From Pseudooceanicola nanhaiensis (GTDB taxonomy: Bacteria > Pseudomonadota > Alphaproteobacteria > Rhodobacterales > Rhodobacteraceae), in assembly GCF_020171315.1 (NCBI RefSeq), contig NZ_JAIUZP010000010.1, forward strand, positions 62,001-126,000: a stretch of 64,000 bases of DNA, written 5' to 3'. A model generated the notes under the pieces. That model was not told the DNA's origin, ran no database searches, and saw only the letters and a program-made list of their open reading frames with translations. The position numbers and the translations under genes are program-made. Positions 48,070 to 56,595 of this stretch are shown here, piece after piece (position 1 is the stretch's first letter; each line of letters opens with the position of its first letter).

Positions 48070-48104
48070 GAAACGAAAGAGGGGGCCGCAGCGATGCGGC
48101 CCCC
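48070..48104 (-). terminator. Rho-independent terminator of the GST gene
   Basis: Ten-base arms at 48081-48090 and 48095-48104 enclose a 4-base loop (GCGA on the plus strand). On the minus strand the stem is followed by TCTTTCGTTT. It lies 50 bp beyond the GST stop. Confidence 0.8.
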
Positions 48105-48106
48105 AA

Positions 48107-48149
48107 ATTTCTGCGTAGAAATGTGCCAAGATTTTTCGAAAAATCTTGG
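48107..48149. repeat. Paired palindromes, copy 4 (partly degenerate)
   Basis: ATTTCT/AGAAAT arms (48107-48112 and 48117-48122) are followed by a perfect 24-bp palindrome at 48126-48149 (half-site CCAAGATTTTTC). The larger one matches the second palindrome at 29555-29576 almost base for base, including flanks. It abuts the end of the GST gene. Confidence 0.8.
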
Positions 48150-48152
48150 GCG

Positions 48153-48857
48153 TTACCCCTTCTGGCCGAAGAGGATTTTCTGCTCTTCCTTGGTCCGGAT
48201 GCCGCCGCGCTGGTCCTCGGCCACCGCGCGGCCCTTCTGGACCCCCTCGCGGGCGGCGACGAGGTCCAGCCAGCGTTGCAGGTTCGGCTTGTCCGAGATG
48301 TCCTGCTGCTGGCCTTCCCAGAGGCTCGCCCAGGGCCAGATCGCCATGTCCGCGATGGAGAAGAAATTCCCCGCCACGTAGTCGGCCTGACCCAGTTGCG
48401 TGTCCAGCACCCGCAGCAGGCGGCCGACCTCGTTACGGTAGCGGTCCTGCGCGTAGGGCAGTTCCTGCGGCGGGTCCATCAGGGGCGCGTACTTGAGGAA
48501 GTGATGCGCCTGCCCGGCCATCGGCCCCAGCCCGCCCATCTGCCACATCAGCCACTGGTCCACGGTGATGCGGTCACGCTCGGTCGGGCCGCCGAACTGG
48601 CCCGTCTTGCGGGCGAGGTACTGCAGGATCGCGCCGCTTTCGAAGATCGCGACCGGTTCGCCGTCGGGGCCCTCGGGGTCGACGATGGCGGGCATCCGGT
48701 TGTTCGGCGCGATCTTCAGGAATTCGGGGTCGAACTGGTCGCCCTTGCCGATGTTCACGAGGTGGAGCCTGTAGGGCAGGCCCATCTCCTCCAGCGCGAT
48801 GGTGATCTTCCAGCCGTTCGGCGTGGGCCAGTAGTAGAGGTCGATCGGTGCGGTCAT
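48153..48857 (-). CDS. Glutathione S-transferase (YfcG/Nu-class-like)
   Basis: A 234-residue GST. The thioredoxin-like N-terminal domain opens IDLYYWPTPNGWKITIALEE; TPNG is the signature of YfcG/YghU-type enzymes, which act as disulfide-bond reductases with glutathione. NNRMPAIVDP (cis-Pro) and FESGAILQYLA follow. A helical C-terminal domain ends near residue 210. ATG 48857 is chosen because it starts directly at the fold; two earlier in-frame Met codons extend into unconserved sequence. Confidence 0.88.
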   Translation of the reverse strand: MTAPIDLYYWPTPNGWKITIALEEMGLPYRLHLVNIGKGDQFDPEFLKIAPNNRMPAIVDPEGPDGEPVAIFESGAILQYLARKTGQFGGPTERDRITVDQWLMWQMGGLGPMAGQAHHFLKYAPLMDPPQELPYAQDRYRNEVGRLLRVLDTQLGQADYVAGNFFSIADMAIWPWASLWEGQQQDISDKPNLQRWLDLVAAREGVQKGRAVAEDQRGGIRTKEEQKILFGQKG

Positions 48858-49072
48858 GTGGTCTCTCCCCATGTCGGATCCTGTGGCGGCCAGCGGCCGG
48901 ACGTCTGGGGGCATGATGAGGCATTGCCGGGCAGGGGCAAGGGGGCGCGGCAGGGTGCAGGGCCCCGCGCGGGCACCGCAGCCCCCGCGAGGCGCGAGCC
49001 GGCGAGGGCGGAAACACCTGTGCTGCATGGCTGCGTCTTGACGCAGGGGGCCTGCGGGACTAGGGGAGGGGC

Positions 49073-49126
49073 GTGGCGATTTGATACCGGATTGCGGGCC
49101 ACGTTAAACATTCCGCTAAAAGGTCA
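49073..49126 (+). ncRNA. SAM-II riboswitch aptamer
   Basis: The P1 stem GTGGC (49073-49077) pairs with GCCAC (49098-49102). Inside is GATTTGATACCGGATTGCGG, and after P1 comes GTTAAACATTCC followed by GCTAAAAGG. These are the conserved blocks of the SAM-II (metA-type) riboswitch in the known order. ACC (49086-49088) can form the pseudoknot with GGT (49122-49124). It precedes metZ, a usual SAM-II target in alphaproteobacteria. Confidence 0.88.
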
Positions 49127-49175
49127 GGGAAAAGGGACCCCCTTTCGCTTGACCGCGTCTGGGGGTTTTTTATTT
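49122..49175 (+). terminator. Terminator/antiterminator platform of the SAM-II switch
   Basis: Terminator: ACCCCC (49137-49142) pairs with GGGGGT (49161-49166), with inner CGC/GCG pairs, followed by TTTTTTATTT. Alternative fold: GGTCA (49122-49126) with TGACC (49150-49154), and AAAGGG (49131-49136) with CCCTTT (49140-49145); this captures part of the terminator stem. GGT is shared with the aptamer pseudoknot, so SAM binding should favour termination. Confidence 0.75.
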
Positions 49176-49218
49176 GGGGCCGGGGCGGCGCGGGCCGTCC
49201 GATCCCGGGAGAAGTGCA

Positions 49219-50400
49219 ATGACCGATGCGTGGAAAAAACAGACCAAGGCTGTCCATTCGGGCAGCCGCCGCTCGCAGTATGGCGAGGTGAGCGAGGCGA
49301 TCTACCTGACCCAGGGCTTCGTCTACGACACCGCAGAGCAGGCCGAAGCCCGCTTCGTCGAACTGGGCGAGGACGAGTTCATCTATGCCCGTTACGGCAA
49401 CCCGACCACCCGCATGTTCGAGGAACGCATCGCCGCGCTGGAAGGCGCCGAGGATGCCTTTGCCACCGCCTCGGGCATGGCAGCGGTCAACGCGGCCCTC
49501 GTGGCGCCGCTCAAGGCAGGCGATCACGTGGTGGCGGCGCGGGCGCTCTTCGGCTCCTGCCTCTACATCCTCGACGAGATCCTGCCGCGCTTCGGCGTGG
49601 AAGTGACGCTGGTAGACGGGCTCGACCTGTCCGCATGGGAAGCGGCGCTGCGGCCCGACACCAAGCTGGTCTTCTTCGAATCCGTTTCGAACCCGACGCT
49701 GGAAGTGATCGACGTAGAGGCCGTTTCCAAACTCGCCCATGCGGTCGGCGCGCTGGTGGTGGTGGACAACGTCTTTGCCACCCCGGTCTATTCCCGCACG
49801 CTGGAACTGGGCGCCGATGTCGTCGTCTATTCCGCGACCAAGCACATTGACGGGCAGGGCCGGACGCTGGGCGGCGTGATCCTTGGCACCAAGGAGTTCG
49901 TCCGCAAGGTGGCAGAGCCCTACCTCAAGCACACCGGCGCCGCGATGAGCCCCTTCACCTCGTGGATCATGCTCAAGGGTCTCGAGACGATGGAACTGCG
50001 CGTGCGCGCGCAGGTTGCCTCGGCCGAGGCGCTCGCCTCCGCCCTCGTGGGGCACCCGAAGCTGGCGCGCGTGATCTACCCGGGCCACCCCTCCCACGCG
50101 CAGCACGCCCTCGTGCAGGCGACGACGGGCAAGGGCGGCACCGTGGTCTCCATCGACCTCGCCGGCGGGCAGGAGGCGGCCTTCCGCTTCCTCAATGCGC
50201 TGGAGATCGGGATCATCTCGAACAACCTCGGCGATGCGAAGACGCTGCTGACCCATCCGGCCACCACGACGCACCAGCGTCTGCCGGAAGAGCAGAAGGT
50301 CGAACTGGGCATCACCCCCGGTCTCGTCCGGATCTCGCTGGGGATCGAGGCGACCGAGGACCTCGTGGCAGACATGCTTCAGGCGCTCGATAAGGCCTAA
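49219..50400 (+). CDS. metZ: O-succinylhomoserine sulfhydrylase
   Basis: A 393-residue PLP enzyme of the Cys/Met metabolism family. The PLP-binding Lys208 lies in YSATKHIDGQGR, and RYGNPTTRMFEERIAALEGAE is the typical substrate-domain segment (shown in parts: RYGNPTTRMFEE). It makes homocysteine from O-succinylhomoserine and sulfide. Length and the SAM-II leader support metZ over cystathionine synthases. ATG 49219 has GGGAGAAG upstream. Confidence 0.92.
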   Translation: MTDAWKKQTKAVHSGSRRSQYGEVSEAIYLTQGFVYDTAEQAEARFVELGEDEFIYARYGNPTTRMFEERIAALEGAEDAFATASGMAAVNAALVAPLKAGDHVVAARALFGSCLYILDEILPRFGVEVTLVDGLDLSAWEAALRPDTKLVFFESVSNPTLEVIDVEAVSKLAHAVGALVVVDNVFATPVYSRTLELGADVVVYSATKHIDGQGRTLGGVILGTKEFVRKVAEPYLKHTGAAMSPFTSWIMLKGLETMELRVRAQVASAEALASALVGHPKLARVIYPGHPSHAQHALVQATTGKGGTVVSIDLAGGQEAAFRFLNALEIGIISNNLGDAKTLLTHPATTTHQRLPEEQKVELGITPGLVRISLGIEATEDLVADMLQALDKA

Positions 50401-50425
50401 GCGGGGCCTAGGTGGGGCGTCAGCC

Positions 50426-51622
50426 TCAGCCCGCAGCCTGCCTGCGGACCTCATCGAAGACAATTGCGAGGGCGGCCATCAGGTCGCCCTCTTCTATGAT
50501 GAGCGGCGGGGAGAGCGTCAGGATGCCCCCGGAGGTCTTGAAGGCCAGCCCGCGCGCCATGCAGGCGGCGCAGATCGCCTGCGCCCGGGCCGGATCGTCC
50601 AGTTCCACGCCAAAGAGCATCCCGCGCCCACGAATATCCACCACGCCCGGCACCCCGGCGAGGTCGGCGGTCAGCTGCGCCACGGCCTGCGCCCCCAGAC
50701 GGGCGGCGCGGGCGGGCAGGGCGTCTTCCTCCAGAACGTCGAGCGTGGCGAGGCCGGCTGCGGCCAGCACCGGGTTCTTCTCATGGGTGAAATGGCCGAG
50801 GTCATGCGCCGCCGCCACGTTCAGACGCGCATCCGCCAGAACGGCGGCCAGCGGCAGGATGCCCCCACCAAGCGCCTTGCCCAGCAGGGTGATATCCGCC
50901 ACCACGCCCTCATGCGCGCTGGCGAAGAGCCGCCCCGTCTTGCCGAGGCCGGTGGGGATTTCATCGAAGATCAGCAGCGTGCCGGTGCGGTCGCAGAGCA
51001 CGCGCACCGCCTGCCAGTAGCCCTCGGGCGCGATCCGGGGCGTGGCGCGCATCGGCTCGGCAAGGAAGGCCCCGGTCTCGCGCCGCTCCAGCACCGCCGC
51101 CACCGCCTCCAGCGGGGCAAATTGCGCGACGTGGCGCGCGCCTTCGCGCATCGGGCCCAGCCCCCGGAAGGTCGGATCGCCCCCGGCGGAGGCGGCGGCG
51201 AAGGTGGTGCCGTGGTAGGCGCCCTCGAACCCCAGCGTGCCCGGCCGCCCGGTGACGGCGCGGGCCAGCCGCAGGGCGATCTCCACCGCGTCGGAGCCGG
51301 AGGGGGCAAACAGCACCCGGGTCTGCGCCGTGGGGGCCAGTGCGGCCAGCCTTTCGGCCAGCGTCACGGCGGGATCGTTGGTGTAGCGCCGGGGCGAGAA
51401 GGGCAGGGCGTCCAGCTGCGCCGCGATCGCGGCCTTCACCCGCGGATGGCCAAAGCCGAGGTGATGCGCCGTGTTGCCGTGGAAATCCATCCAGCGCCGC
51501 CCGTCCGGCGCGGTGAGCCAGATCCCTTCGGCCTGCGCGATCGGCCATGCGACGGGGGAGGAGGAGGACTGGTGCAGGAAGACGGCGGCGTCGCGGGCGA
51601 TCAGGTCGGTCATGTCGGGCAT
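50426..51622 (-). CDS. Class III PLP-dependent aminotransferase family protein
   Basis: A 398-residue PLP enzyme of the ornithine/aspartate aminotransferase family. Asp220 (LLIFDEIPTGLGKTG) and Lys249 (LLGKALGGG) are the cofactor ligands. The N-terminal MDFHGNTAHHLGFGHPR segment recalls 2-aminoethylphosphonate-related members such as hydroxy-AEP ammonia-lyase (PbfA), but no phosphonate gene is near. The gene is convergent with metZ (25 bp). The specific substrate is not established. Confidence 0.75.
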   Translation of the reverse strand: MPDMTDLIARDAAVFLHQSSSSPVAWPIAQAEGIWLTAPDGRRWMDFHGNTAHHLGFGHPRVKAAIAAQLDALPFSPRRYTNDPAVTLAERLAALAPTAQTRVLFAPSGSDAVEIALRLARAVTGRPGTLGFEGAYHGTTFAAASAGGDPTFRGLGPMREGARHVAQFAPLEAVAAVLERRETGAFLAEPMRATPRIAPEGYWQAVRVLCDRTGTLLIFDEIPTGLGKTGRLFASAHEGVVADITLLGKALGGGILPLAAVLADARLNVAAAHDLGHFTHEKNPVLAAAGLATLDVLEEDALPARAARLGAQAVAQLTADLAGVPGVVDIRGRGMLFGVELDDPARAQAICAACMARGLAFKTSGGILTLSPPLIIEEGDLMAALAIVFDEVRRQAAG

Positions 51623-51887
51623 GGGGCCTCACGGCTGGGATCGGGGCGAGTATGACCGCTCTGCCGCGCATCGAAAAGTCGGGAACCCGAGGCGCGTGAA
51701 AGACTTGTGACCCCGGGGTGACCTGCGCTAGGGCCCTGCGGAACGTGGCCGCACCCCGATAACGACGCATTCGACGGGTGATCCGCCGCGCGGGGAACGG
51801 CGTATCCCGGATGAACAATGGCAAAAGTTGCCCCGGCACCCTATGTTATGGGCTGCAAGGAGCACCCCGGCACCGGGAGAGGACGCG

Positions 51888-52982
51888 ATGAACATTCACC
51901 CCAAGGACATGGACCAGACGCTGGATCGCGAAGGCGCGAAGTCGGCACTGGAAAGCCTGCGGAAATGGGCGGCGAAAGCATCGGACGCGGAGATACACGC
52001 GCTCGACCCCGCCGTGGCGCGCCTGCTGCCCGGTCAGGCGGACTATCCGCTGCTGTCGCGCGACTACCCCGAGGGGTTCAAAGCCGATGCCGCCTACCGC
52101 GACACGCTGCCCGATCTGCAGAACGGCCCGGCCAGCCTGATCCGGGGCGCGCGGACGCAGATCCAGCACGTGGGTATCTCGAACTTCCGCCTGCCGATCC
52201 GCTACCGCACCCGCGACGCGGGCGAGATCATGCTGGAAAGCTCGGTCACCGGGACGGTCAGCCTCGAGGCCGACAAGAAGGGCATCAACATGTCCCGCAT
52301 CATGCGGTCCTTCTATACCCATGCCGAGAAGACCTTCTCCTTCGAGGTGATCGAACACGCGCTGGACGACTACAAGACCGATCTCGACAGCCTCGACGCA
52401 CGGATCATGATGCGGTTTTCGTACCCTGTGCGGCGGGAATCCCTGCGGTCCGGGCTATCGGGCTATCAGTATTACGACATTGCCCTCGAACTGGTGGAAA
52501 AGGACGGGGTGCGGAAGAAATTCGTCCACCTCGACTATGTCTATTCCTCGACCTGCCCCTGTTCGCTGGAACTGTCGGAACATGCCCGCCAATCCCGCGG
52601 CCAATTGGCGACGCCTCATTCGCAGCGTTCCGTTGCGCGGATCTCGGTCGAGGCCAGCGGCGCACGCTGCCTCTGGTTCGAGGACCTGATCGACATGGCC
52701 CGTATCGCGGTTCCCACGGAAACGCAGGTCATGGTGAAACGCGAGGACGAACAGGCCTTTGCAGAGCTGAATGCCGCCAACCCGATCTTTGTCGAGGATG
52801 CGGCGCGGCTGTTCTGCGAACAGTTGCAACGGGACGAACGGATTGGCGATTTCCGCGTCGTGGCAAGCCATCAGGAAAGTCTTCACAGCCACGATGCCGT
52901 GTCGATCCTGACCGAAGGGCCCACATTCGCGACCGAAAGCGTCGATCCGCGCCTCTTCCCGAGCCTGTATCACGTCGGCTGA
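51888..52982 (+). CDS. folE2: GTP cyclohydrolase IB
   Basis: A 364-residue FolE2 enzyme converting GTP to dihydroneopterin triphosphate for folate synthesis. Visible signatures are QIQHVGISNFRLPI (91-104), KGINMSRIM (131-139), STCPCS (Cys223, Cys225) and PHSQRS (His244). These include the metal/active-site residues of the type IB family, which works with metals other than Zn. The start ATG 51888 has GGGAGAGG upstream. Nothing suggests cotranscription with the curli genes downstream. Confidence 0.94.
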   Translation: MNIHPKDMDQTLDREGAKSALESLRKWAAKASDAEIHALDPAVARLLPGQADYPLLSRDYPEGFKADAAYRDTLPDLQNGPASLIRGARTQIQHVGISNFRLPIRYRTRDAGEIMLESSVTGTVSLEADKKGINMSRIMRSFYTHAEKTFSFEVIEHALDDYKTDLDSLDARIMMRFSYPVRRESLRSGLSGYQYYDIALELVEKDGVRKKFVHLDYVYSSTCPCSLELSEHARQSRGQLATPHSQRSVARISVEASGARCLWFEDLIDMARIAVPTETQVMVKREDEQAFAELNAANPIFVEDAARLFCEQLQRDERIGDFRVVASHQESLHSHDAVSILTEGPTFATESVDPRLFPSLYHVG

Positions 52983-53230
52983 TTCCCGAGGAACGGGTTT
53001 TCCCGGAGCTGTCTGTAACGTATTGAAATTCAAATGGCGTTCTCCTTATGGGGGATGCCACTTCTATTTATGGTTGAATCTCGCGTTGGTGCGGTTTGGC
53101 AACAGTTCAATTTCGTTTTTTCTGAAATGGCCGTATAGCTCTGCTCATATTTTGACAGAATGGGGCGGAGTGGTGCTTTAAATGGGCTTAAAGAATATTC
53201 TCAAAAACATTCGACGGTAGGCAGGTTTTC
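52983..53230 (+). promoter_or_regulatory. AT-rich promoter region of the csgFG operon
   Basis: This 248-bp gap is unusually AT-rich for the window. It has a TTGAA-A-TTCAA palindrome at 53023-53033, TTGACA at 53152-53157 with TTTAAA at 53177-53182 (19-bp spacer), and an AGAATATTCT palindrome at 53192-53201. The regulator is unknown; no CsgD gene is seen. Confidence 0.4.
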
Positions 53231-53683
53231 GTGAAGAAACTCATTACAGTCATGTCTTTCGGCGCAGCTATCGCCATTTCAGCGCCCGTACATGCGCAGG
53301 ATTTGGTGTATCAGCCGGTGAATCCGAGTTTCGGCGGAAATGCCCTGAACTCGTCGCACCTCTTGTCGATTGCCGGGGCACAGCGCACGGCAACGGCCCG
53401 CGATGCCGCCACATCCTCCAGCAGCGGATCGACCGATACGACGGATTCCAGCGATGCGGATCTCTTTGTGCGTCAGCTTCAGGGGCGGCTGTTGTCGGCC
53501 CTCGCCGCGCAGGTGACCGATGCGATCTTCGGGACCGATCCGCAGGAAAACGGCACCGTCACCTTCGGGACCACCACAGTCACATTTGAACGCACACTCG
53601 ATACGATCTCGCTGCTCATCGTCGATAACTTCGATGGGACCGTGACCGAGATCGTGGTGCCCCAACTCGTGTCGAGCAACTGA
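53231..53683 (+). CDS. csgF: Curli assembly protein CsgF
   Basis: A 150-residue exported protein starting at GTG 53231. The signal peptide ends VHAQ (about residue 23). The mature N-terminus DLVYQPVNPSFGGNALNS is the CsgF hallmark that inserts into the CsgG pore. A Ser/Thr-rich linker and a C-terminal beta segment follow. CsgF couples secretion to nucleation of curli fibres at the surface. It overlaps csgG by one base. Confidence 0.93.
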   Translation: MKKLITVMSFGAAIAISAPVHAQDLVYQPVNPSFGGNALNSSHLLSIAGAQRTATARDAATSSSSGSTDTTDSSDADLFVRQLQGRLLSALAAQVTDAIFGTDPQENGTVTFGTTTVTFERTLDTISLLIVDNFDGTVTEIVVPQLVSSN

Positions 53684-54747
53684 TGATGCCGATGTCCATG
53701 ATCCGAAGCCTCGCCGCCCTCGCCGCCCTGACCACGCTGGGGGGCTGCGCCGAACTGGCCAGCAACGCCCTTGGCGAACCGCAGCCTGCGCTGACCAGCG
53801 AGGTGACGAAACAGAACCTCCAGCTGCGCACCCTTCCGGGCCCGTCGCAGCGTGTCGCCGTGGCGGTCTACGACCTGCCCGACATGACCGGCCAGTTCCG
53901 CGAGCGGGAGTCCGTCCAGTCGCTGTCGCGTGCGGTCAGCCAGGGCGGGGGCCCCATGCTGATCAAGGCCCTGCAGGATGCTGGCGAACGGCGCTGGTTC
54001 TCTGTCCTCGACCGGACCGCGCTGGATGACCTTCTGCGCGAACGCCAGATCGTGACCGAGATGCGCCGCCTCTACCGTGGCGAGACGCAGCCCGATCCCA
54101 CCGCTGTGCCCCCGCTGCGCCATGCGGGCATCATCATCCAGGGCGCGATCGTGGGCTATGACAGCAACATCCAGACCGGCGGCTTCGGTGCGCGCTACCT
54201 TGGGGTTGGCGGCAACCAGCAGTGGAAACTGGACATTGTCACGGTCAGCCTGCGGGCGGTGTCGAGCGACAGCGGCGAAGTGCTCGCCTCCGTCATGGTG
54301 GACAAGCCGATTGCCTCCACCTCGATCCAGGGCGGTGCCTTCACCTATATCGCGCTGGATGAGTTGCTGGAGATCGAAACCGGCTTCGCGGTCAATGAAT
54401 CCAAGCAGTTGGCCGTCCAGATGGCGATAGAGAAGGCGGTGATGAGCCTCGTCCTTGAGGGCGCGGACCTCGGCATCTGGCAATTTGCCAACAAGACGGC
54501 GGGCGACCAGATGCTGCGGACTTACCGCGAAGAGAAGTACCGCGGGACGACGATGCCCACCTACATGCGGTCCGCGCAGCCGCCGGACACCCAGAACCCG
54601 ACCCGCGTTGTGGCGACGCGCCCGGCTGCCCGGCCGACGGCGGGCCCGGTGCGCGAACGCATCCTCGCCCCCGCCGCGCCGACCCAGAAGGCCCCCCGTG
54701 AGGTTACCCTGCCGCCGCCCGCATCGGCGGATGAAGTGATTGGCTGA
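53683..54747 (+). CDS. csgG: Curli secretion pore lipoprotein CsgG
   Basis: A 354-residue outer-membrane secretion channel for curli subunits. The lipobox LTTLGGC gives lipidated Cys22. The periplasmic domain has VAVYDLPDMTGQF and DRTALDDLLRERQ; the membrane hairpin region includes GYDSNIQTGGFGARYLG. It is about 75 residues longer than E. coli CsgG, owing to a Pro/Arg/Ala-rich C-terminal tail (about 285-354). Two adjacent ATGs offer starts one codon apart. It is coupled to csgF. Confidence 0.94.
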   Translation: MMPMSMIRSLAALAALTTLGGCAELASNALGEPQPALTSEVTKQNLQLRTLPGPSQRVAVAVYDLPDMTGQFRERESVQSLSRAVSQGGGPMLIKALQDAGERRWFSVLDRTALDDLLRERQIVTEMRRLYRGETQPDPTAVPPLRHAGIIIQGAIVGYDSNIQTGGFGARYLGVGGNQQWKLDIVTVSLRAVSSDSGEVLASVMVDKPIASTSIQGGAFTYIALDELLEIETGFAVNESKQLAVQMAIEKAVMSLVLEGADLGIWQFANKTAGDQMLRTYREEKYRGTTMPTYMRSAQPPDTQNPTRVVATRPAARPTAGPVRERILAPAAPTQKAPREVTLPPPASADEVIG

Positions 54748-54786
54748 TCGGCCCAATCGCGTCGGCCGCGCCCGTACGAGATAGAG

Positions 54787-54818
54787 CCCCGTGGTTGCAT
54801 CGTCACCCACGGGGTTTT
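54787..54818 (+). terminator. Rho-independent terminator after csgG
   Basis: CCCCGTGG (54787-54794) and CCACGGGG (54807-54814) form an 8-bp stem followed by TTTT. It lies 40 bp past csgG, so csgF-csgG is a two-gene unit and the curlin genes beyond have their own promoter. Confidence 0.75.
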
Positions 54819-54994
54819 GCGTGGCGCGGTGCGGGAACGGACCGCGCTGCGGGCATCTCGCTTGGAACCCAGCCTGTGACTCGATCTCAACAAGTCTAAG
54901 GGAATGTCGCGCGCGGGACATATTCACGCCCTGATCTTCTGGCCTGTTTCTGGCAAGGTTGTTCGCAAAAAAGAGCAGAACAAAGGGCAAAACG

Positions 54995-55492
54995 ATGCAG
55001 GCAATGGCAACCCGTTTCGGGGCAGCCTCGGTGATCGCGTTCACCCTGGCGACGACGGCTGGCGGCGCATTCGCCGGGCCGGAGGCAGAAAACAATTTCG
55101 TCGGCCTCACTATCTCGGGGCTCGAGAATACCCTCGTGATCGAACAGACCTATACGGCTGGCACCGTCACGGCACCGAATTCGATCCAGGTTGATATCGT
55201 GGGCGACAACAACGGCGGCGGCGCGGCCTGGCCGAGCGGGGCGCTGATCGAAACCGGGCTGACCCCGGGCAGCCTGTTCCAGAGCGGCGCGGGGAATGAC
55301 ATCGCCATTTCCGTCACCGGTCACGGCAATCTCTTTGCCGTGCGTCAGGTCGGATACGCGAACAGTGTCGCGGGCCAAATCACCGGCACAGGCAATGCCG
55401 CCGCGATCACGCAGGGCGGCACGGGCAACCATGTCTCTTTCTCCCAGACGGGCCAAAACAATACGATAGTGGTTTCCCAATCGACCCATTGA
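54995..55492 (+). CDS. Small curlin-repeat protein (CsgA/CsgB-like)
   Basis: A 165-residue exported protein; the signal peptide ends GAFA (residue 27). The C-terminal half has curlin-type units with the G-x-x-N-x-A-x-x-x-Q pattern (GHGNLFAVRQVG, GTGNAAAITQGG, GQNNTIVVSQ). It is likely a minor subunit or nucleator of the fibre. The N-terminal about 90 residues are less repetitive. ATG 54995 follows an AAAGGG site; a TTG 12 codons earlier is unlikely. Confidence 0.8.
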   Translation: MQAMATRFGAASVIAFTLATTAGGAFAGPEAENNFVGLTISGLENTLVIEQTYTAGTVTAPNSIQVDIVGDNNGGGAAWPSGALIETGLTPGSLFQSGAGNDIAISVTGHGNLFAVRQVGYANSVAGQITGTGNAAAITQGGTGNHVSFSQTGQNNTIVVSQSTH

Positions 55493-55550
55493 TGGTATTC
55501 TAAACCAGTGATTTTTATCGCTGATTTTGCGTTGAGTATTGGGGTCTGCT

Positions 55551-56189
55551 GTGAAGACGATTGGATATGCAATTGCGGCGCTCGGGTTTTTCGCGCTGCC
55601 GCTGTCTGCCGGGGATGGCAACGTGCTGAATTTCCTTCAGCTCTCCACCGGGGCGGACGGCAATGCCCTCTTCATCGACCAATCCGAGGCGACCGGCTCG
55701 CTGATCGCCGGCGATCCGCTGAACATCACGCCTGCGACGCAGGCCGGCAACGGGAACACGGCCGAGGTCGAGATCCGCGGCAATGGCGGCACGCTGGTGC
55801 TGAACCAGAACAACGCCCTGACCGGGCTCTCCATCGGCAATCAGGCGGAGGCGGTGATCGCGGGCGTGTCGGGCTTCGGCTCGATCCTGCAACTCGGGGA
55901 CCTGAACAGCGCGACGCTGTCGGTGCAGTCGCCGGACGCCTTCAACCCGGCCTCCGGCGCGATTGCCCAGATCGGCACCGCGAACACGGGCACGCTTTCC
56001 GTGGACGGGGCAGGGGCCTCGGGCGAGCTGCGCCAGATCGGCAACGGCAACACCAACGCCCTCTCGGTCGAGGGCACCGGTACCACGGCGACCTACACCC
56101 AGATCGGCAACGGGCTGTCCAACCAGAACGGCGGTGTCAGCGTGGTGTCGAACGGCGGCAGCGTGTCCATCACGCAGACCTCGTTCTGA
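55551..56189 (+). CDS. Curlin-repeat protein (CsgA/CsgB-like)
   Basis: A 212-residue exported protein starting at GTG 55551, which gives a clean signal peptide ending LSA (residue 20). The rest is beta-strand repeats with GNGNTAEVEIRG, LGDLNSATLSVQ and IGNGNTNALSVEG, including the Gln/Asn ladder of curlins. csgH starts one base after its stop. It may be the nucleator or major subunit; homologues cannot be assigned A or B by eye. Confidence 0.78.
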   Translation: MKTIGYAIAALGFFALPLSAGDGNVLNFLQLSTGADGNALFIDQSEATGSLIAGDPLNITPATQAGNGNTAEVEIRGNGGTLVLNQNNALTGLSIGNQAEAVIAGVSGFGSILQLGDLNSATLSVQSPDAFNPASGAIAQIGTANTGTLSVDGAGASGELRQIGNGNTNALSVEGTGTTATYTQIGNGLSNQNGGVSVVSNGGSVSITQTSF

Positions 56190-56190
56190 C

Positions 56191-56568
56191 ATGCGTATCC
56201 CCGGAATGAAGGGCGCGGCCGCTGCCTTCTCGGCCCTGCTTCTGAGCGCAGGAGGCCTCATGGCTGGGTCCTCTCCCACCTCCAGTATCGAACTGACCCG
56301 GCTCGACGGCGCATTGCGGATCGAGGGTTTTGTGGATGGCGGCAGCGGCGAGGTGAAAGCCACCCTGACCATCGCCCACCACGGCAGCGGGGGCACGATG
56401 AACACGCGTCAGGGGCGGTCCGTCCAGCTGAGCGAGAACCAGCGGATTTCGGTCTCCTCGACCCAGATCAATTTCGGCCCCGCGTCCGACCTGGTGGTCG
56501 AGCTGATCGTCGAGGATGAAACCGGGGTCATCTCGCGCAGCGTGACCCACATCAGCCCGCAATCCTGA
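56191..56568 (+). CDS. csgH: CsgH-like curli inhibitor/chaperone
   Basis: A 125-residue exported protein with a signal peptide ending near LMAG (about residue 25). A compact immunoglobulin-like beta domain follows (SIELTRLDGALRIEGF, then SSTQINFGPASDLVVELIVE). CsgH is found in alphaproteobacterial curli operons and blocks premature amyloid formation in the periplasm. Location directly after a curlin gene supports the call. Confidence 0.8.
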   Translation: MRIPGMKGAAAAFSALLLSAGGLMAGSSPTSSIELTRLDGALRIEGFVDGGSGEVKATLTIAHHGSGGTMNTRQGRSVQLSENQRISVSSTQINFGPASDLVVELIVEDETGVISRSVTHISPQS

Positions 56569-56595
56569 TTCCAGACTTACCAAGAAGAGCCGAAT

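Larger units (their letters stand above)
48858..49218. other. 361-bp divergent gap with riboswitch leader
   Basis: This lies between the GST and metZ genes. The right half holds the SAM-II aptamer and its terminator (49073-49175). The left half shows no gene. Confidence 0.6.
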
